The notes below the pieces were generated by a model, which saw nothing but the letters and a program-made list of their open reading frames with translations, ran no database searches and had not been told where the DNA came from. A program made the translations under genes and the position numbers. From positions 100,606 to 164,605 of the forward strand of contig JAJFFC010000030.1 of NCBI GenBank assembly GCA_021776795.1: 64,000 nucleotides of DNA, given 5' to 3'. Positions 19,901 to 28,162 of this stretch are shown in pieces. The stretch comes from Planctomycetota bacterium. GTDB taxonomy: Bacteria > Planctomycetota > UBA1135. Every line of letters begins with the position of its first letter. Positions within the stretch are counted from its first letter, which is position 1.

Positions 19901-21775
19901 TTGGTTCCAGGCGAGTACCGATTGCTACCTCCGGTGTTGGCCGATGCCTATGACCCGAGTCACGCCGCGGTCGGCGAGGCCATGAATTTGACCGTGCTGG
20001 ATCCAGGTTTGGCGCGCAGTGATGAATACCGCGCAACTCCCGATGAGTTGTACTACACCGGAATTGCTGCCTTCGATCGCGCAGACTACGACACTGCTTG
20101 GACCATGCTGCGAGCTCTGGAGGAAATGACCACCGGAACTCTACGTGTGGATCAACTGCGCGAGTCGACCCGGCGCCTCCTCACCATGGCCTTGGCCCGT
20201 GAAGATGCTTCGGCGGCGGTCAACGCCTTTGAAGTCATCAAGGAGCGCTTCAGCGACGTCGTTATTGGTTTCGATGAGATCACCGAAGTTGCCGACAGCT
20301 ACCGTGAGCTAGCTGAGTTTGAACGCGCGGCGCGAATTTATCTGGCGATTGCCAGCGAGACCTTCGGCAAAGACTTGAAGGTGGTGGGCGTGCTGGAAGA
20401 TTTGCAGGACTTCCATGGCTCGGACGAACTCATGCTGCGCTTGTGGCAGGAGTATCCAGACTACCCAGCAGTGGTGGAAACGGGCCTGACTTTGGCCGAC
20501 CGTTTGCTGCAGAAGGCTCCTTCGGCACATCAAGATGCCAGTCTGCGTGGCGCACGTCGCGATCGTGCCGTGTTGCTGTTCGAGTCTGTGCAGCAGTTAA
20601 ACCACTTCCTCGCGCTGTATCCGCAGAACCCTTTGGCTGGCGATGCCGCCTTGAACTTGGTCAGCGCATACCTTGCGCTAGAGGATTACGAAACCGCAGC
20701 AACCTTGGGCGCGGAAATGGCCGAACGCTTCCCCGAACCAAAGTTCGCCGACGCCTTTACCTACACCCAAGCGGTGGCAGAGTGGTACCAAGGCAACGAC
20801 ACCAAGGCAGAAACCCTTCTGCAACGCATCGCTGATGCGGAATACCTGCGTGAAGACGGTGGCATCAATGTTTCGGAGAACCGCGACTTAGCTTGGTACA
20901 TCTTGGCGCAGATTCACCACGCCCGTCGAGACTTTAGCGGAGCTGCTGGGTACTACGATCGCGTCGATCGTGTCTTCGCCGACGCTGCCCAAGTGCTTTC
21001 GGGATTCCGCCGTCGCGCTTTGGCTGTCGACGAGATCACCGAAGTGCGTCCAGGGGAAACCGCCATGGTGCCGCTGCACTTCCGCAACCTGGAAGAGGTT
21101 GAGCTGTTGGTCTATCCCGTGGACTTGATGACTCTCTATCTTCGAGAGCGCAGTCTCTCCGGCATCACCGAGGTCAACCTTGCCGGTATCCATCCATTAG
21201 TGGAGCGCACGGTGACTTTGGAAGATGATGGCTCGATGCGCACCCAAGACGTGGAGGTTGCTCTCGACCTTCCCGAAAGCGGCGCCTATCTAGTGATTTG
21301 TCGCGCCAACTCCCTGCACGCTTCGGGCATGGTGCTGGTTTCTGACATGGAGCTAGAAGTCGCCGCCGCCCCAGTGCAGGGGAATGTGCGCGTGCAAGCG
21401 ATTGACCGCGGCGACGGCAGCTACCTCGGCGATGTCGATATCCGTGTCATCGGCGATCACAGCGGACGCCTGGTCCGCGGCCGCACTGACCGCCGTGGTT
21501 TGTTCAGTTCCAATGATGTGTTTGGCGCCGCCACGGTCATCGCGCGTTTCGGTCCTCGGGACTACGCCTTCTACCGCGGTTCGCCTTCGCTTCCCCCGGC
21601 CTTTGCCAATGATCTTCTGCCGGATCAGAGCGCTGGCGTAGAAATGTTGGGTTCGGAGGCCTACTTTGATAACGTCATGCGCTTCAATGGCGTGCAGCAG
21701 GAATCGCGGGCGAAAAATCTGCAAGAGCAGCAGCAAGGCGTTTATCTCGGCGTTTCAGTCGACAAGGTGAAATAG
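13910..21775 (+). CDS. Giant alpha-2-macroglobulin-like protein with TPR arrays at both ends
   Basis: A 2621-residue secreted protein starting with a signal peptide (MKRFFAPLLLALCFLLP, cleavage after AAAQ). Order of parts: TPR repeats (about 30-520), macroglobulin (MG) beta domains (about 530-1240), a Gly/Pro-rich linker (about 1245-1315), the A2M signature region (SSLAYWSATVQADAQGQ... with WTLDCRG), an alpha/alpha toroid-like thioester domain (about 1520-1830), a receptor-like beta domain, more TPRs (about 2040-2350), and a last MG-like domain. The Cys-x-Glu-Gln thioester is absent; the equivalent stretch reads IAGSAAAIGRLST. It therefore resembles the YfaS type that lacks covalent trapping. 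Likely a periplasmic protease trap or envelope scaffold. Confidence 0.85.
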   Translation: MKRFFAPLLLALCFLLPTPAAAQSGIQDTPAVPTALRQALLSGDTTAALQLIDQLQSAGGEGTDFWAYLRGVVLEQEGDDQAAADAFQAFARDYPESAWRRKAAFHQADALSCLGNWQAAEAIIEAEVKALRGGERQAALAQIYLERAEELSARREGSASLEPRNLDRALTLYRQALALDLPHDLRAKTLGRVAWCEQEAERWQGAAASYVTYLKVNPDDEQAQLDLGECYLRSGNKSEARQVLEDVAAATEDSEVQAMAMFMIGRAFGDRAEERRMAVGAFRRYLEAHPRHTKSSAARFNVARLLDHAGDLGDSLDAYRDFLVAPKPESQEIEILEQDLSLRRRALMHMASVQTRLGRHQDAAETYGRYVTLYPDGPEWAQAQEGMVSEEYAVGRNALQQKQWDLARTSFTAFAAAHPLDQRSREAAFLLGDINRLEAKDKDTEDPERVRLLGQSVQHWSRLADKFPGSPIASRALYTSGMVYEFDLHDVEAAVEQYRRCDFGDYAYQARMRLAEMTEESLAVHTPRSWRTDEAARLKVDARNLEEVKVQVYALDLETYFRKELRLKGVSNLDLDLIAADLEYTYRFDGYQRYKPLESEIALPVEGPGVWAVAVSTEDQRATTLVIRSDLDVILKASTVDLIVFAEDLRTLEPVPGATVLVAFPRGGADGMPRMVEFVCGEDGVGRLDLSELDLNDPSNPRVLVKEERGLAATWAGTSGLSAPRSLQPLSVLDSDRSVYAPGASISYRAILRDAQDGAWTFTPGKDYTVTWREPGGRVLWKESKTLDAFGTLHGTRTLDESSPLGTYQIIVMDRDREVVRRHVQVQRVELPKMELTLESDRPVYYRGEEIEITFRAQRFYGAPIANTALTLNTPDGREHRLRTNQDGELTWTFDTRSMARSGRLVFNATMPSEGASTSHFVVLSATGYRASLRFDKNLPIAGRSVQVALQTNLADGSPASRSMSWELQRRDAFGLYVPVEGQNGQATTDDEGLASWSLSPERGGNYRMRAYGEDRFGNPIVTATDVFVSGEEDPQKLRLLSDLRELDAGSMMELEVLNRAAPGLALVTVEGGKILEYHLLEVPAGVSSLKLPVATSWFPNVSVAIAMMDDNQLWQSAHDFQIERGLQISMTAAKDIVMPGEEAEITIEVRDQLGNPVKASLSLSAVDAGLLAQYPRGLVDLDQLPAQLAWRSASLQTNSSCSFEYSGVTVQLAEELLAELELQQAEEKWAEGSDRARQELARRAMPPPASPSTPTTPGVIAGGRFRGAEDMDAFEPVEEMELSELGFLDVGGGAGGKSGGRGGRGGKRGKARLTQEETLGPDSSLAYWSATVQADAQGQAVVRFEMPQRSTRWTLDCRGVSQEGSLGQSSLELVSRADFFVDLSTPARLLEGDRPGFLATVHNLSGHAGEVELELVVDAGARQVAKHQVQMPANGEVRVMLHLPAALEGTKAEEAELRLLATAFLEGDAESPIELQASLQRRLPMQPWGLPRVDQESGVLQGAGTLVALNLPKGHYSPEATLRIDLGNSVDTVLVREAIAGSAAAIGRLSTIGSHLMPQDSTVLGLATELQGRLAVAQHLAQLESQDDRMGDPMALRSLASRDLSILLSLQKSDGGWAWSGSRRESFAESSAAATVALEMARKQGLDVPSGALAKARVYLKQALSQNPNNAEVTAQLLDALSLSGNADFGVANRLHRDRNRLSSAALAHLARALHRLKSTPMADEILTTMLARRQSGETPWSGKGGAGRYRADVAMDALALLAVMEVRPQDSVVATLEQSLWANRPWPQGGPHGKALVALAAARQGQADARNVRVMISINGGEEQEYSLNAGRQLQLSTPLLNATTAQVRMSVKGQGAPAFRVSLEGFDNNPQSQDVGGLSFHRAYMLAPEPMYDGRAIRTGFGVTKGLESWRNTVTSLDYGGVATLEVFYRTDRGLGREVNQDFLVLEIPLPAGAQVVESGLQGDYFDYQVHDGVAVFTLGRPERSGMIRIPLRGLVPGEYRLLPPVLADAYDPSHAAVGEAMNLTVLDPGLARSDEYRATPDELYYTGIAAFDRADYDTAWTMLRALEEMTTGTLRVDQLRESTRRLLTMALAREDASAAVNAFEVIKERFSDVVIGFDEITEVADSYRELAEFERAARIYLAIASETFGKDLKVVGVLEDLQDFHGSDELMLRLWQEYPDYPAVVETGLTLADRLLQKAPSAHQDASLRGARRDRAVLLFESVQQLNHFLALYPQNPLAGDAALNLVSAYLALEDYETAATLGAEMAERFPEPKFADAFTYTQAVAEWYQGNDTKAETLLQRIADAEYLREDGGINVSENRDLAWYILAQIHHARRDFSGAAGYYDRVDRVFADAAQVLSGFRRRALAVDEITEVRPGETAMVPLHFRNLEEVELLVYPVDLMTLYLRERSLSGITEVNLAGIHPLVERTVTLEDDGSMRTQDVEVALDLPESGAYLVICRANSLHASGMVLVSDMELEVAAAPVQGNVRVQAIDRGDGSYLGDVDIRVIGDHSGRLVRGRTDRRGLFSSNDVFGAATVIARFGPRDYAFYRGSPSLPPAFANDLLPDQSAGVEMLGSEAYFDNVMRFNGVQQESRAKNLQEQQQGVYLGVSVDKVK

Positions 21776-21811
21776 CTGCAACCACAGGGCGTCGGGTATG
21801 GTCAAAAGGCC

Positions 21812-23491
21812 ATGCTCGACGCTCTCCTCTGCTGCGCACCTCTCTTGATTGCTCCCTGCCAAGAGGCAGAAGCTGCAGCTCCGCCGGTGGTGGAGTCGCC
21901 GACACCGGATTTAGAGCCACTTGAGGTCGTGGCGCGGGTGTGGATTCCTTCTCCCGCGGCATTGGTCGACGGCTTCGTCGGTGAGACTGGCCTGCTCGAT
22001 GGTTTGTGGGAATCCCCGTTGTGGGAATTGGCACAAGACAACCCTGGCTTTCCCTTGGCGAAGATGGCGTGGACCAACTTTTTGGCACCGGTGGATGGGC
22101 AACTAAACGCCTTTTTAGATGCCTTTGCTGGCGATGGCCTGACCCTAATCGGCGCTCGCCGTGGTGATGGTCCTGTGGGTTACGGCTTCGTTGCCGCCGC
22201 CCAAGATGCCGACACCGCCATGGAATGTCTGCAGCCGATGTTCAACCTCGCCGGCGTGAAGAACGCGCAAATCCGTGGCGAGCGTTGGAGCCTGATGTGG
22301 AAGCAAGCTGGCCTTGCGCGCAACGGGAACTACTTCACTTACGCAGGGAGTGAAGCCAGCGCCTTGAGATTGGCTGCGGAACTCGCTGCGGAAGAGGACT
22401 CCAAGCGTGGAGTCGAGAGCGTCCTTGCAGCCAACCCGAGTGCCACGGCATGCGCTTGGTTCGACTCCGCCGTGTTCCAGCAGAACAAGCAAAATCCGCT
22501 ACCACAAGATGCCGGCGCGAGTTTGTTGGGTGCCGATTGGCACCAGGCATTGCTTGAGGCAGAAAACTTAGGGGTGGCGTTGTTTGCCAATGCCGATGGC
22601 TTGCGCTTGCGCCTCGAGGTCGAGGCTTCGCAAAGCTTGCGCGAAAGCCACGCGCCATTCTTTCCTGCGGTGTCGAGCCTTCCTCTGCCGGTGCTGGAGA
22701 ACACCATGGCAACCATGATCATGCCGCGCGATCTCGGAACTTGGTGGAACGCACGCGACCTCTATATGAGTGAAGGCGCCGTGGCCAACACCGTCGAGGG
22801 CGACGCCAACATGGCGCTCCTATTCGGCCGCGATCCTGGCAGCGAAATCTTCGCCCAACTAGAGCCGGTCATGGCCATAGTGGTGCGCCAACTCCCTGCC
22901 GATGAAGCGCGGAACCTCGAAGTGGAATATCCCGCGGCGGCTCTACGCTTGAAGAAACAGGAAGGCGCAGCGGAAGACCTCGGCGCGGCTTTTGCCAATG
23001 CCTTCCAAGCTGCTGTGGTCTTCGCCAACTTCTCCGATGGCGCCATGGGCGCCGAGTTGCTGGCCCTAGATGTCGAGCGCGTTCCCCGTGGCAAGCTCTA
23101 CACCGGTCGCTATCCCAAACTTGCCGAGGGCGCAATGGCTCCTGCCCGCCACAACCTATCCTTGGCACTATTACTCGCCGATGATGGAGAGATTTGGTTG
23201 AGCTCCTCGGTGGGCTTGCTCAAAGAGATTGCCTCTGCGCCGCGCCAAGAGTACTCCGTCGATGGCATCGCCATGGAAATCGAAATGGAGCCGGTGGTGG
23301 CCTTGTTGCGTCGCGACCGCGATGTCCTGATTGCGAACCGTTTACTCGAAGAAGGCGGCGATGAGCAAGCTGCAGAACAGTTCGTGGACTTGGCCCTAGA
23401 AGCCATGTCCTACTTCCAAAATGTCACCATGCATAGTCGTTTGCAAAATGGTCGACTGCAGTTGGAAGTGGCGACCCAAATCGAACTTTAA
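21812..23491 (+). CDS. Large secreted protein of unknown function (DUF3352-like)
   Basis: A 559-residue protein with a short hydrophobic N-terminus (MLDALLCCAPLLIAP) that may be a signal sequence. The body has the feel of DUF3352-like planctomycete proteins: repeats of the type LTLIGARRGDGPVGYGFVAA and a long alternating alpha/beta region ending in VTMHSRLQNGRLQLEVATQIEL. No catalytic motif is seen. It follows the alpha-2-macroglobulin-like gene by 36 bases and precedes DUF1800 by four, so the three probably form one operon. The family assignment is weak and the role unknown. Confidence 0.6.
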   Translation: MLDALLCCAPLLIAPCQEAEAAAPPVVESPTPDLEPLEVVARVWIPSPAALVDGFVGETGLLDGLWESPLWELAQDNPGFPLAKMAWTNFLAPVDGQLNAFLDAFAGDGLTLIGARRGDGPVGYGFVAAAQDADTAMECLQPMFNLAGVKNAQIRGERWSLMWKQAGLARNGNYFTYAGSEASALRLAAELAAEEDSKRGVESVLAANPSATACAWFDSAVFQQNKQNPLPQDAGASLLGADWHQALLEAENLGVALFANADGLRLRLEVEASQSLRESHAPFFPAVSSLPLPVLENTMATMIMPRDLGTWWNARDLYMSEGAVANTVEGDANMALLFGRDPGSEIFAQLEPVMAIVVRQLPADEARNLEVEYPAAALRLKKQEGAAEDLGAAFANAFQAAVVFANFSDGAMGAELLALDVERVPRGKLYTGRYPKLAEGAMAPARHNLSLALLLADDGEIWLSSSVGLLKEIASAPRQEYSVDGIAMEIEMEPVVALLRRDRDVLIANRLLEEGGDEQAAEQFVDLALEAMSYFQNVTMHSRLQNGRLQLEVATQIEL

Positions 23492-23495
23492 AGCC

Positions 23496-24848
23496 ATGGC
23501 GCCTTTGCCGCGAAGCCCAGAAGAACATCTCGAGACCTATCAGCCAGAGCTCGGCCATGGTCCTTGGAATGTTGGCTTAGCCGCTCACTTCTTGCGCCGC
23601 GCGGTTGGGGGCGGACGCCCGGGCCAGGCGGCAAAGGCGGTCGAAGATGGCGAACCTGCTCCGCTGCTTAGGGCTGTGTTTTCTCCGCGGGATGCCAAGC
23701 GCCGCCAGCAAGAACAGCGCTGGGCGCGCCATGGCCGAGCCCTTGCCTTGGGCGATCGCCATCCATGGGCTGCAGGATGGCTGATGCGCATTCTTGCCGA
23801 TGACCGCGCCCCCGGCATGCGCCTGACCTTGTTCTGGCATAGCCACTTTGCCAATGCGATTAGCAAAGTGCGCGAGTTGTCGTGGATGGAACAACAGCAG
23901 CAGAGCTTTTTGGCTTACGGCGAAGGCCCTTTTCTTGAGCTGGCCAAAGCGATGCTGCGCGACCCCGCCATGTTGCGCTTTCTCGACGGCGATGCCAATC
24001 GCCGCGGCTTGCCCAACGAGAATCTTGCGCGCGAGTTCCTGGAGTTGTTCACTCTCGGCGTGGGGCCTTACACCGAAACCGATGTGCAAGAAGCGGCACG
24101 AGCATTGACCGGCCGCACCGTTCGCCGCGGTGCCTATCACGCCGAACCCTTGCATCATGACCGCGAAAAGAAGATCGTCTTGGGCAAAGTCATTCAAGAT
24201 GGCGATGACCTCGCCGAAGTGTGCGTTGCCCACCCCGCCTGCCCGCGCTTTCTGGTTCGCCAGCTTTGGCAGTTTTATGTGTCACCTTCCATGCCCGAAG
24301 GGGTGGAAGAGCTGCTCGCTGCACGCTGGCGTGAGCATTCCCTGGATATGACTTGGCTGTTGCGCACGATGCTTTCCAGTCGCGCCTTCTTTGCCCCCGA
24401 GGCAGTGCAATCTTTGGTCGCCTCGCCAGTTGATTTTGTGGTGAGCACCATTCGCACTCTTGGCTCACGCCCGCAGCTAAGCGCGGTGGAGAACGCCTGC
24501 GCTGCGATGGGCCAAGCACTTGGAGAGCCTCCCGGCGTGCAAGGCTGGGCCGGAGGCGAATCTTGGATTCACACCTCGGCCTGGTTGGAGCGCACGCGCT
24601 TTGCCGAGAACGTCGCCTATGGTCGCCAAGACTTTTTGCGCGATGCCAAGAAACTTCCTGCGCCACAAGGCAAGTCCAGCAAGGAGCTGCTCGACGACTT
24701 GCTTCAACGCTTCTTGCCGTCTGGATTGGCGCCTGCCCGCCGCGCTTCGCTACTGGCGCAACTGGAAGCCGAATCGCTTCATGGAGAGCAAGCACTCGCC
24801 AAGGCCGGCTATGCAGTGCTTTCCCTTCCTGAATACCATCTGTTTTAA
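23496..24848 (+). CDS. DUF1800 family protein
   Basis: The ATG at 23496, four bases after the previous stop, is chosen over the upstream ATG at 23421 that would overlap the preceding gene; it gives 450 residues. The helical protein has the family hallmarks HLLRRA-like HFLRRAVGG near the start, LFWHSHFA, and NENLAREFLELFTLGVG. DUF1800 proteins are common in Planctomycetota and Bacteroidota and almost always sit beside a DUF1501 gene. They are thought to work at the cell surface, but no activity is established. No clear signal peptide is visible here. It ends one base from the convergent FG-GAP gene, which separates it from its DUF1501 partner. Confidence 0.87.
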   Translation: MAPLPRSPEEHLETYQPELGHGPWNVGLAAHFLRRAVGGGRPGQAAKAVEDGEPAPLLRAVFSPRDAKRRQQEQRWARHGRALALGDRHPWAAGWLMRILADDRAPGMRLTLFWHSHFANAISKVRELSWMEQQQQSFLAYGEGPFLELAKAMLRDPAMLRFLDGDANRRGLPNENLAREFLELFTLGVGPYTETDVQEAARALTGRTVRRGAYHAEPLHHDREKKIVLGKVIQDGDDLAEVCVAHPACPRFLVRQLWQFYVSPSMPEGVEELLAARWREHSLDMTWLLRTMLSSRAFFAPEAVQSLVASPVDFVVSTIRTLGSRPQLSAVENACAAMGQALGEPPGVQGWAGGESWIHTSAWLERTRFAENVAYGRQDFLRDAKKLPAPQGKSSKELLDDLLQRFLPSGLAPARRASLLAQLEAESLHGEQALAKAGYAVLSLPEYHLF

Positions 24849-24849
24849 G

Positions 24850-26472
24850 TTAAGGAACGATAGCAATTCCTACGGGAATGCTGCTCCTTCTTGGAGGGCC
24901 ACTGAGGAGGAAATCCACCCCGGCGGCATAGATGGTTTTGCCAACCAATCCGCTAGAAAGGCCTGCCGGGAAAGTCATGCTTGCCGAGGCCCGAGCTTGA
25001 GCATCGAGGGTCCCATGCATGTTTGTGGTGGCCATCGGATAACTGCCTACGGCAGAAGCGCGCAATAGAGGCCCATCATCCAGCGGGACTTCCACTCCAA
25101 TTCTGGTCGGTCCACGTCCAGTGCTCGATAAGAGGATCCGGTAGAGATTGCCCGACGTTCTCTCGGGAAACCGAAGTTCGAGAGAAATGGTTCCGCCGAG
25201 AGCAGCAGAGACTTCCACCTCACTAGAGTGAATCATGGAATAAAAGGACAGCGCCTCCACGATTCCAGAATTGGCAATCCCTTGGATGTCGGCTTTAGGA
25301 ACGGCACCAAGAATTTCCGGAACGCCGTCTTGATTCAGATCTCCTGCGAGGGAGAAATTAGCCACCTTGTCCGTCGTCCAGGAAGATTTCCATTTGAATA
25401 GTGGCCAGTAGTCCCGCCCAGAATGGATAAACAGTTGGCCGTTATTGACCAACATGATGTCGTCGTAGCCGTCTTCGTTTTGATCACCACAGGGAAGACC
25501 GGAATCCACTCTGTCGTCCCATCGATGCAAAAGAGAGCCATCCTTTCCGGAGTAGGCGTCTAGAACCCCACTTTCCGTGCGATCACTGCCGAGGAGTAGG
25601 TCCGGGTAGCCATCTGCATTGAGATCGCCAGCGCCGTGAACAAAGCGGGCGTAATAATCATCCGCAGTGGTGCCGTCCCATTGAAACAGCATGCTGCCGT
25701 CTGCGCCGGAGAAGGCATAGGCGGAGCCTGCAAAGCGGATTCCGCCTGGGCTCGCTTCGTGCGCACCAATGAGAATGTCTGGATAACCATCCAGGTTGAT
25801 GTCTCCAATGCCGGCAAGTGACCGACCTAATAAATCATAGGCGCCGTAGCCATGCCACTCTTGCAATCTAGAGCTATCGAGTCCGGAATAGAGGTAAGCC
25901 GACCCGGCTTGCTGTAGGCCTCCGGGAGAATTGTTCAGGGATTCGCCAACGAGCAAATCGGGGACGCCGTCCAGGTTGATGTCTCCAGGTCCAGCAAGGC
26001 TGCCGGAATCTTCTGCGCGAAAAATACCCTGCACCGGAAAGCTGCGAATCTGGATTCCGGTTGCACCTGAGTAAGCACGGATTTCTGGGCCCGGAAAGGA
26101 ATCGTCTCCAATGACGAAATCTGGGATGCCGTCAAAATCAATATCTCCGCCTAGCGGAACGATGATTTGACCAAAGTGTTGGTTGGCGGCAGATCCTCTC
26201 AAGTCATAGATGGTGGAGCCATCGATGCCGGAGATTAATACGACGGCGCCCGTTTCATCGAATGCGCCAGAGTGGCGCGGGGCGCCCAACAAAAAGTCTG
26301 GCACACCGTCGAGATTGACATCGCCAAGAGCAGCAAGGCTGCTCCCAAGCTCCTCATACCGTTGGCTGCCAATCCACTGGTATTGAGATTTCACAGAACC
26401 TCCTGCGGGCTGGTCTACTTGCGCGACCGCGGAAAGAGTGAGTGTTAGAACGGAGAGAGAGGAGAGAATCAT
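24850..26472 (-). CDS. Secreted FG-GAP repeat (integrin-like beta-propeller) protein
   Basis: A 540-residue protein with a signal peptide (MILSSLSVLTLTLSAVAQ). About seven repeats of the FG-GAP type follow, each with a GD(V/I)NLDGxPDxLxGA calcium-binding loop, for example GDVNLDGVPDFLLGA, GDINLDGYPDILIGA and GDLNADGYPDLLLGS. They should form a seven-bladed propeller outside the cytoplasm. The last 110 residues are a separate beta domain resembling the C-terminus of the subtilase at 59873. The gene looks less GC-rich than its neighbours and lies in reverse orientation between DUF1800 and DUF1501, suggesting a later insertion. Ligand unknown. Confidence 0.87.
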   Translation of the reverse strand: MILSSLSVLTLTLSAVAQVDQPAGGSVKSQYQWIGSQRYEELGSSLAALGDVNLDGVPDFLLGAPRHSGAFDETGAVVLISGIDGSTIYDLRGSAANQHFGQIIVPLGGDIDFDGIPDFVIGDDSFPGPEIRAYSGATGIQIRSFPVQGIFRAEDSGSLAGPGDINLDGVPDLLVGESLNNSPGGLQQAGSAYLYSGLDSSRLQEWHGYGAYDLLGRSLAGIGDINLDGYPDILIGAHEASPGGIRFAGSAYAFSGADGSMLFQWDGTTADDYYARFVHGAGDLNADGYPDLLLGSDRTESGVLDAYSGKDGSLLHRWDDRVDSGLPCGDQNEDGYDDIMLVNNGQLFIHSGRDYWPLFKWKSSWTTDKVANFSLAGDLNQDGVPEILGAVPKADIQGIANSGIVEALSFYSMIHSSEVEVSAALGGTISLELRFPERTSGNLYRILLSSTGRGPTRIGVEVPLDDGPLLRASAVGSYPMATTNMHGTLDAQARASASMTFPAGLSSGLVGKTIYAAGVDFLLSGPPRRSSIPVGIAIVP

Positions 26473-26640
26473 GATGAGAAGATTTCAATAGACCTATGGA
26501 TAGTAACAAGAATAGAGGATTTGGCTCAATTTCCCCGATTAGACGCAACTCGGTGGCAGCGTGTAGGGTCCAATAGTCATGTCTGCCCTCCTCCCATGCC
26601 TCTGGGCAGTGATCGCTTCTGAATTTCCTAGGGAATCGAC

Positions 26641-27888
26641 ATGAATCCTTCACGTCGCCGCTTTCTGCAACTGTCTGCTCTTGCGAGCGGAAGTTTGCTT
26701 CTGTCCCCGCAACTTGTCGCCCAGGCCATGCGCCCGACGACTGGCGATCGGCGCTTGGTGCTGTTGTTCTTGGAAGGCGGTAACGATGGCCTGAACACGG
26801 TGGTTCCTTTCGAAGATGACCTCTATCACCGCGCGCGCCCGAAGCTGGCCTTGCGCCCCAGTGCGAATCTTCACCTGAATGATTCCCTGGCCTTGCATCC
26901 AGAACTCGCACCCTGGATGCCGCTGTTCCAGGACGGCAAGTTGAGTGTTGTGCAAGGCGTCGGCTATGACCGCCCGAACTTGTCGCATTTTGTTTCGCGA
27001 GACATTTGGCACAGTGGTCAGCGTGAAATCTGGAAAGACGAAAGCACCGCCAGTCGTGTGGTCGCCACGGGTTGGGTCGGCCGAGCGACTGCAAGCATGC
27101 AGCACACCCTGCCTCCGGTAGCGCTTGGCGCTTCGGAAGCACCGCTATTGCTGAAGGGCCCTGAGCGCGACGGCTTAACCGTGCGCAATCTTGGCAGCAT
27201 GACGATGGGGGAGAACCCACTGCGCCCAGAAGTCGCGCCGCCCACGGTGCAAGATGACATGCCGGCCATGGACATGCCGAAGGCGACTGGCCCACTGGCG
27301 CGTTTGGCGGCCACCGCCGAAGACGCGATGGCCACAGCGCAACGCTTACGCGAAGCCGCGTCGAAGATTCCTGCTGGTAAGAACTACCCCAACACGGGCT
27401 TGAGTGCACGCCTTAGCGAAATGGCGCGCTTGGTGCGCATCGAGCAAGGTCCACCCGTGTTGTGGACCCGCCTCGGTGGCTTTGACACCCACGCACTCCA
27501 AAGCGGAACTCACAGTGCCTTGTTGCGGGAACTTTCGCGCAGCACCTCGGCCTTCGTCGAAGATCTCGCCACCGACGGCAGCTTGGACCGCACCTTAGTT
27601 TTGGTGTATTCCGAGTTCGGCCGCCGCGTCGCTGAAAACGGTTCGCTCGGTACTGACCACGGCACTGCCGGTCCGGTGTTCGCCCTCGGTGGCGGACTCC
27701 AAGGCGGCGTGCTTGGTGGCGCACCTGATTTGCGCGCATTGCAGCAGGACAACCTGGTGGTGGAGCGGGATTTCCGCGCCCTCTTCTCCGAAGTGCTTGC
27801 GGACTGGCTGGGATGGCCCAGTGCAGGACTTTTCGACGGCGCGTACGCCGACGGCAAGTCCCGCATGGGCCTTTTGGCTTTACCCTAA
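26641..27888 (+). CDS. DUF1501 family protein with Tat signal
   Basis: A 415-residue protein whose N-terminus carries a twin-arginine motif (SRRRFLQ) and a hydrophobic stretch, so it is exported folded. The domain is related to the alkaline phosphatase/sulfatase superfamily: LVLLFLEGGNDGLNTVVP near the start, HPELAPWMPLF, GVGYDRPNLSHF, LGGFDTHALQ and EFGRRVAENGSLGTDHG, where the Asp/His pairs could bind metal. DUF1501 usually forms a two-gene unit with DUF1800; here they are divided by the FG-GAP gene. Biochemical role is not established. A hairpin downstream may end transcription. Confidence 0.9.
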   Translation: MNPSRRRFLQLSALASGSLLLSPQLVAQAMRPTTGDRRLVLLFLEGGNDGLNTVVPFEDDLYHRARPKLALRPSANLHLNDSLALHPELAPWMPLFQDGKLSVVQGVGYDRPNLSHFVSRDIWHSGQREIWKDESTASRVVATGWVGRATASMQHTLPPVALGASEAPLLLKGPERDGLTVRNLGSMTMGENPLRPEVAPPTVQDDMPAMDMPKATGPLARLAATAEDAMATAQRLREAASKIPAGKNYPNTGLSARLSEMARLVRIEQGPPVLWTRLGGFDTHALQSGTHSALLRELSRSTSAFVEDLATDGSLDRTLVLVYSEFGRRVAENGSLGTDHGTAGPVFALGGGLQGGVLGGAPDLRALQQDNLVVERDFRALFSEVLADWLGWPSAGLFDGAYADGKSRMGLLALP

Positions 27889-27912
27889 AAAAGCCGAAGG
27901 CATAGAGAGAGA

Positions 27913-27954
27913 GCCTGCCCGGGGTCGGTTTTCCCCCTCCTCCCCCGAGCAGGC
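27913..27954. terminator. Probable hairpin terminator after DUF1501
   Basis: Arms GCCTGC-C-CGGGG and CCCCCG-A-GCAGGC enclose a T/C-rich loop 24 bases after the DUF1501 stop. A second imperfect hairpin (27974-27999, GAGCTAGGT with ACCTAACTC) follows. No T-run is present, so termination is likely but not certain; a leader structure for the next gene is also possible. Confidence 0.45.
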
Positions 27955-28162
27955 ACCTCTAGATGAGATAGCCGAGCTAGGTGGCTGAATACCTAACTCG
28001 CCATAGGAAATGCAAACGGCGTGCCAAAGGGCGAAACCCATTTCCTTGGCTTCTGTGTGCTTTCCTGCTCTGGCCTTGTGCGTGAACGCACGACCCATTC
28101 CTAAGGTAGAATAGGCCCTTGCCACATCCGCCTCAGACCCAGGTGGAGGGGCAAAAACCGGC

